From contig NZ_CP144913.1 in assembly GCF_037198315.1 (NCBI RefSeq), forward strand, positions 1,116,001 through 1,180,000: DNA of 64,000 bases. The letters are read 5' to 3'. The notes under the pieces were generated by a model, which had not been told where the DNA came from, searched no databases, and saw only the letters and a program-made list of their open reading frames with translations. Shown piece after piece: positions 61,703-64,000 of the stretch. This stretch comes from Janibacter sp. A1S7 (GTDB taxonomy: Bacteria > Actinomycetota > Actinomycetes > Actinomycetales > Dermatophilaceae). Numbering within the stretch: position 1 is the stretch's first letter; every line of letters starts with the position of its first letter. A program made the translations under genes and the position numbers.

Positions 61703-62859
61703 TGGCGCTGCAGTTCTTCCGCACGGAGCTCGGCGACCCGGACCGGATCCGGGCCGAGGCACGGAGGTTGGCTGCCCGGGCGGCGGCCCTGCGGGAGGCG
61801 GCCGCACGGTTGCACGAGGTCTCGACGAAGGGAGTGTGGGAGTCCCCCTCGGGCGTGGCCTTCGCCGAGCAGGTCGGTGAGGTCCCGCAGACCCTGCAGC
61901 ATCTCGCGACCACGCTGGAGGAGAGCGCGCAGGTGATCGCGCCCTACGCCGACCTGCTCGCCGAGTCGCAGCGGGTGATGACCAGGGAGCGCGCGGCCTA
62001 CGACCACCACGTCGAGGAGTCGAACCGGCTCGCTGCGCAACGGGCGGGCATGTCGCCCGAGGACCCCGACTACGCACGGGTCGACCGGCAGTGGCGCGAC
62101 GCGGCCGACCAGCGGGAGTTCGCCAAACGGCGCTACCAGAGCGAGGGGGAGCAGGCGACGCTCGACGAGGAGACCATGGCGCGGCGGCTCGACGACCTCG
62201 CCTCGAGCTCGACCGACCCGTGGGGCTACGACCTCTTCGAGGGGCTGAGTGCTCTGGGTCGCAGCGGTGCCGTCGACAACCTCGCCATCGACGTCGTGCC
62301 GGTCCTGCGACCGATCGGGCTGCTGCAGTTCGCGGACCCGATCGGCACGCTCGGCCTGCGTGCGCTCTACGACCAGGGCAGCTACTCGGGCGCCGGGAAG
62401 GCAGCGTGGCAGGCCCTGCGCAACGTGGTGAAGGTCCCCGTGGGCGCCGGCGCCACGGCCGACCAGGCGGTGCGGAGAACCAGACGCGCGAGTGAGACGG
62501 CCGCGGCGAAGGCTCGCCACGGCAACCCCGTCCGAGCGTCCGGGAGCGCACCGAAGCGCCTGCGGCACAAGGCCGGGGCCAGGGCCAAGCAGACGACGGC
62601 AGGAGCGAGGGTCCGCGCCGCACACGCTGCCCGGGACGCCTTCGACGACGCCACCGGCATCCGACTGATCACCAACATGACCTCCGACTGGGCGGCGATC
62701 GCCGGGGCGGGCCACGTGACCACGGGCGTGCACGTCCTGAAGTACTCCGTGGCCTCAGCGGACAAGGTCGACAGCACGATCCGGACCGCCCGGACGACCG
62801 GCCAGACGATCAGGAACCGCCGGAAGCCACCCGGTGGAGGTGGACGCGCCGACGACTGA
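61702..62859 (+). CDS. Putative type VII secretion-linked protein (T7SS signal-like N-terminus)
   Basis: 385 aa. The N-terminal 110 residues are helical and Ala/Glu-rich with a WXG-like turn (STKGVWESPSGVAFAEQV at about 41-58), as in actinobacterial polymorphic toxins. A middle region (about 130-240) has DVVPVLRPIGLLQFADPIGTLGLRALYDQG. The C-terminal third is Ala/Arg/Lys-rich without a recognised toxin motif. Tightly linked to the preceding WXG-like gene. No obvious immunity gene follows; the next gene is an acetyltransferase. Confidence 0.65.
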   Translation: MALQFFRTELGDPDRIRAEARRLAARAAALREAAARLHEVSTKGVWESPSGVAFAEQVGEVPQTLQHLATTLEESAQVIAPYADLLAESQRVMTRERAAYDHHVEESNRLAAQRAGMSPEDPDYARVDRQWRDAADQREFAKRRYQSEGEQATLDEETMARRLDDLASSSTDPWGYDLFEGLSALGRSGAVDNLAIDVVPVLRPIGLLQFADPIGTLGLRALYDQGSYSGAGKAAWQALRNVVKVPVGAGATADQAVRRTRRASETAAAKARHGNPVRASGSAPKRLRHKAGARAKQTTAGARVRAAHAARDAFDDATGIRLITNMTSDWAAIAGAGHVTTGVHVLKYSVASADKVDSTIRTARTTGQTIRNRRKPPGGGGRADD

Positions 62860-62925
62860 CCAGCGAGTCGGTAGCCACACGAAAAGACATTGCCCGAGCG
62901 GCCCCGAGGGCGCAGGATCGGCTGC

Positions 62926-64000
62926 ATGACCTCAGACGCGCACGCCCCGAGCCCCGTCGCCGTGCGCCGGGTCGACCCGGACAACGCCGCCGAGCTCGAC
63001 GCCGTCCTCGACATGGACCAGCTCGTCTGGGCCGACGACCTGCGCACCCCGCGCTCCCAGGCGCTGGCCGACACCCCCGGCCGGGCCGCGTGGATCGCCT
63101 CGATCGACGGCGAGGACGCCGGTATCGCCGCCTCCTGGGACGTCGAGCTGTCGATCCCCGCGGGAGGTGGGGGTGCCTCCCTTCGACCGGTCGAGGGCCT
63201 GACCTGGGTCGGCGTGCACCCCGACCACCGACGCCGGGGCGTGCTCACTGCGCTCATCCGTGAGCACCTCCGCTGGACCCGGGACGAGCAGGGTCGCTCG
63301 ATCAGCGTCCTCAAGGCCTCCGAGCCGGGGATCTACGGCCGCTTCGGCTACGGCGTGACCAGCTCGACGGTGATGTCCTCCTTCGGGCGCGGCACGACCT
63401 TCGACGCGCCGCCCGCGGTCCGGCAGGTCGCCGACACGACCACCCTGCGTACCACCACGGCGGGCCCCGAGCAGGGGAGGCGCTGGCACCAGCTGGCGAG
63501 GACGTGCGCCCGCACCGGCGCCGGACACATCGTGCGCAGCCTGCCGGACTGCGAGCGGCTGCTCGTCGACCACCCCGAGAGCCGAGGGCCCCGCGAGCCC
63601 GCCCGGCTGCTGTGGGCCACCCGGGACGGCCACGACGTCGGCGCCGCGCACTTCCACCGCACGCCGACGTGGACGCACGGGAAGCCGGACGGCACCGTCG
63701 GCGTCTTCTTCCTCATCTCCACCGACGCGGGCGCGCGGCTGGCGATCGCCGAGCGTCTCGTCGACATCGACCTGATGGGCACCACCGAGTACTGGGTGGC
63801 TCCCGACGACGCCCTCGCGCTGTGGCTGCCCTCGCCCCGGTCCGTCGGAGGCAGCGGGATGGCCGACAACCTCTGGCTGCGGCTCGTGGACCTGCCGGTC
63901 GCGGTCACCGAGCGCGGTCACGCCGCCGACCTGGACGTCGTGGTGGAGGTGCGGGACAGGATCCTGACGGACAACACCGGCACCTGGCGCTGGAGCGCCA
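62926..64000 (+). CDS. Eis-like GNAT acetyltransferase (truncated by window end)
   Basis: 358 codons are visible and no stop is reached before 64000. The N-terminal GNAT domain shows the acetyl-CoA loop VGVHPDHRRRGVLTALIREHL (about residues 90-110) and SEPGIYGRFGYGV. A second GNAT-like domain with WVAPDDALALWLP follows. The layout matches Eis-type enhanced intracellular survival N-acetyltransferases, which acetylate amines including aminoglycosides. Substrate unknown. A CAGGAT hexamer lies 7 nt before ATG 62926. Confidence 0.85.
   Translation, partial: MTSDAHAPSPVAVRRVDPDNAAELDAVLDMDQLVWADDLRTPRSQALADTPGRAAWIASIDGEDAGIAASWDVELSIPAGGGGASLRPVEGLTWVGVHPDHRRRGVLTALIREHLRWTRDEQGRSISVLKASEPGIYGRFGYGVTSSTVMSSFGRGTTFDAPPAVRQVADTTTLRTTTAGPEQGRRWHQLARTCARTGAGHIVRSLPDCERLLVDHPESRGPREPARLLWATRDGHDVGAAHFHRTPTWTHGKPDGTVGVFFLISTDAGARLAIAERLVDIDLMGTTEYWVAPDDALALWLPSPRSVGGSGMADNLWLRLVDLPVAVTERGHAADLDVVVEVRDRILTDNTGTWRWSA

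Noticed and set aside
59981..62623. 880-codon antisense frame over metY and the T7SS-like pair
   Set aside because: It crosses a terminator, two promoters and three plus-strand genes, and has no recognisable domain.

Overview
The window is about 64 kb of very GC-rich DNA with short intergenic gaps, many GTG starts and ATGA/GTGA stop-start overlaps. It looks like an actinobacterial chromosome. The gene order rodA / TIGR03960 / TIGR03936 / rne / rplU / rpmA / obgE / proB / proA / nadD / rsfS, a SAM-IV type riboswitch, class II ribonucleotide reductase, 'mycobacterial-style' LexA boxes and a DUF222-HNH gene all fit Actinomycetota. My best guess is a Micrococcales member near Intrasporangiaceae (Janibacter-like), but this is inference from gene content and not a database match. 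No CRISPR array, insertion sequence or prophage was seen.

Layout. 1-16.7 kb: ribosome maturation and tRNA modification (rbfA, truB), flavin cofactors (ribF), an isolated rodA, an acyl-CoA synthetase, the split radical-SAM pair TIGR03960/TIGR03936 around a large FAD/Fe-S dehydrogenase, RNase E/G, ribosomal proteins L21 and L27, and obgE. 16.7-25 kb: proline synthesis (proB, proA) with pdxY between them, nadD-rsfS-phosphatase, tRNA-Ala(GGC), and small redox, cupin and membrane proteins. 25-36 kb: amidohydrolase, glycosyltransferase, leuS, an AhpD-like/pirin operon, degV, and the DNA-uptake genes comEA-comEC. 36-43.5 kb: LysR regulator, sirtuin, the lexA-glutaredoxin operon divergent from an SOS-controlled LysM protein, and nrdR-nrdJ behind a pair of NrdR boxes. 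43.6-57.4 kb is the accessory stretch and is visibly less GC-rich in its first part. It holds a PD-(D/E)XK-like protein, a convergent operon of a Nudix hydrolase and a PLD-nuclease/helicase/DUF3427 protein, a DUF222-HNH nuclease with a perfect LexA box lying on its start codon, two lipoproteins (one frameshifted), a NERD-helicase, serine dehydratase, and an HTH-MntA/HepT toxin-antitoxin pair with a perfect operator palindrome. 57.4-64 kb: acyl-CoA carboxylase carboxyltransferase, two small membrane proteins, SAM-IV riboswitch plus metY, a type VII secretion-like pair, and a truncated Eis-like acetyltransferase at the right edge.

Two patterns run through the window. First, at least fifteen genes on both strands have a -10 hexamer of the form TANNNT (or CATACT) exactly 6-7 nt before the start codon. 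This is the signature of leaderless transcription and it fixes several otherwise ambiguous starts. In this setting the LexA box of the HNH gene, the operator of the toxin-antitoxin pair and the palindrome before proA all sit directly on the promoter or start codon. Second, the word CGAAGGGGG (either strand) recurs far more often than base composition predicts, in and between genes.

The best candidate for an undescribed system is the 43.7-48.6 kb block: Nudix hydrolase translationally coupled to a PLD-helicase-DUF3427 protein, tail-to-tail overlapping a PD-(D/E)XK-like protein, next to an SOS-linked nuclease. It resembles an antiphage or DNA-damage module, but its function is inferred only.
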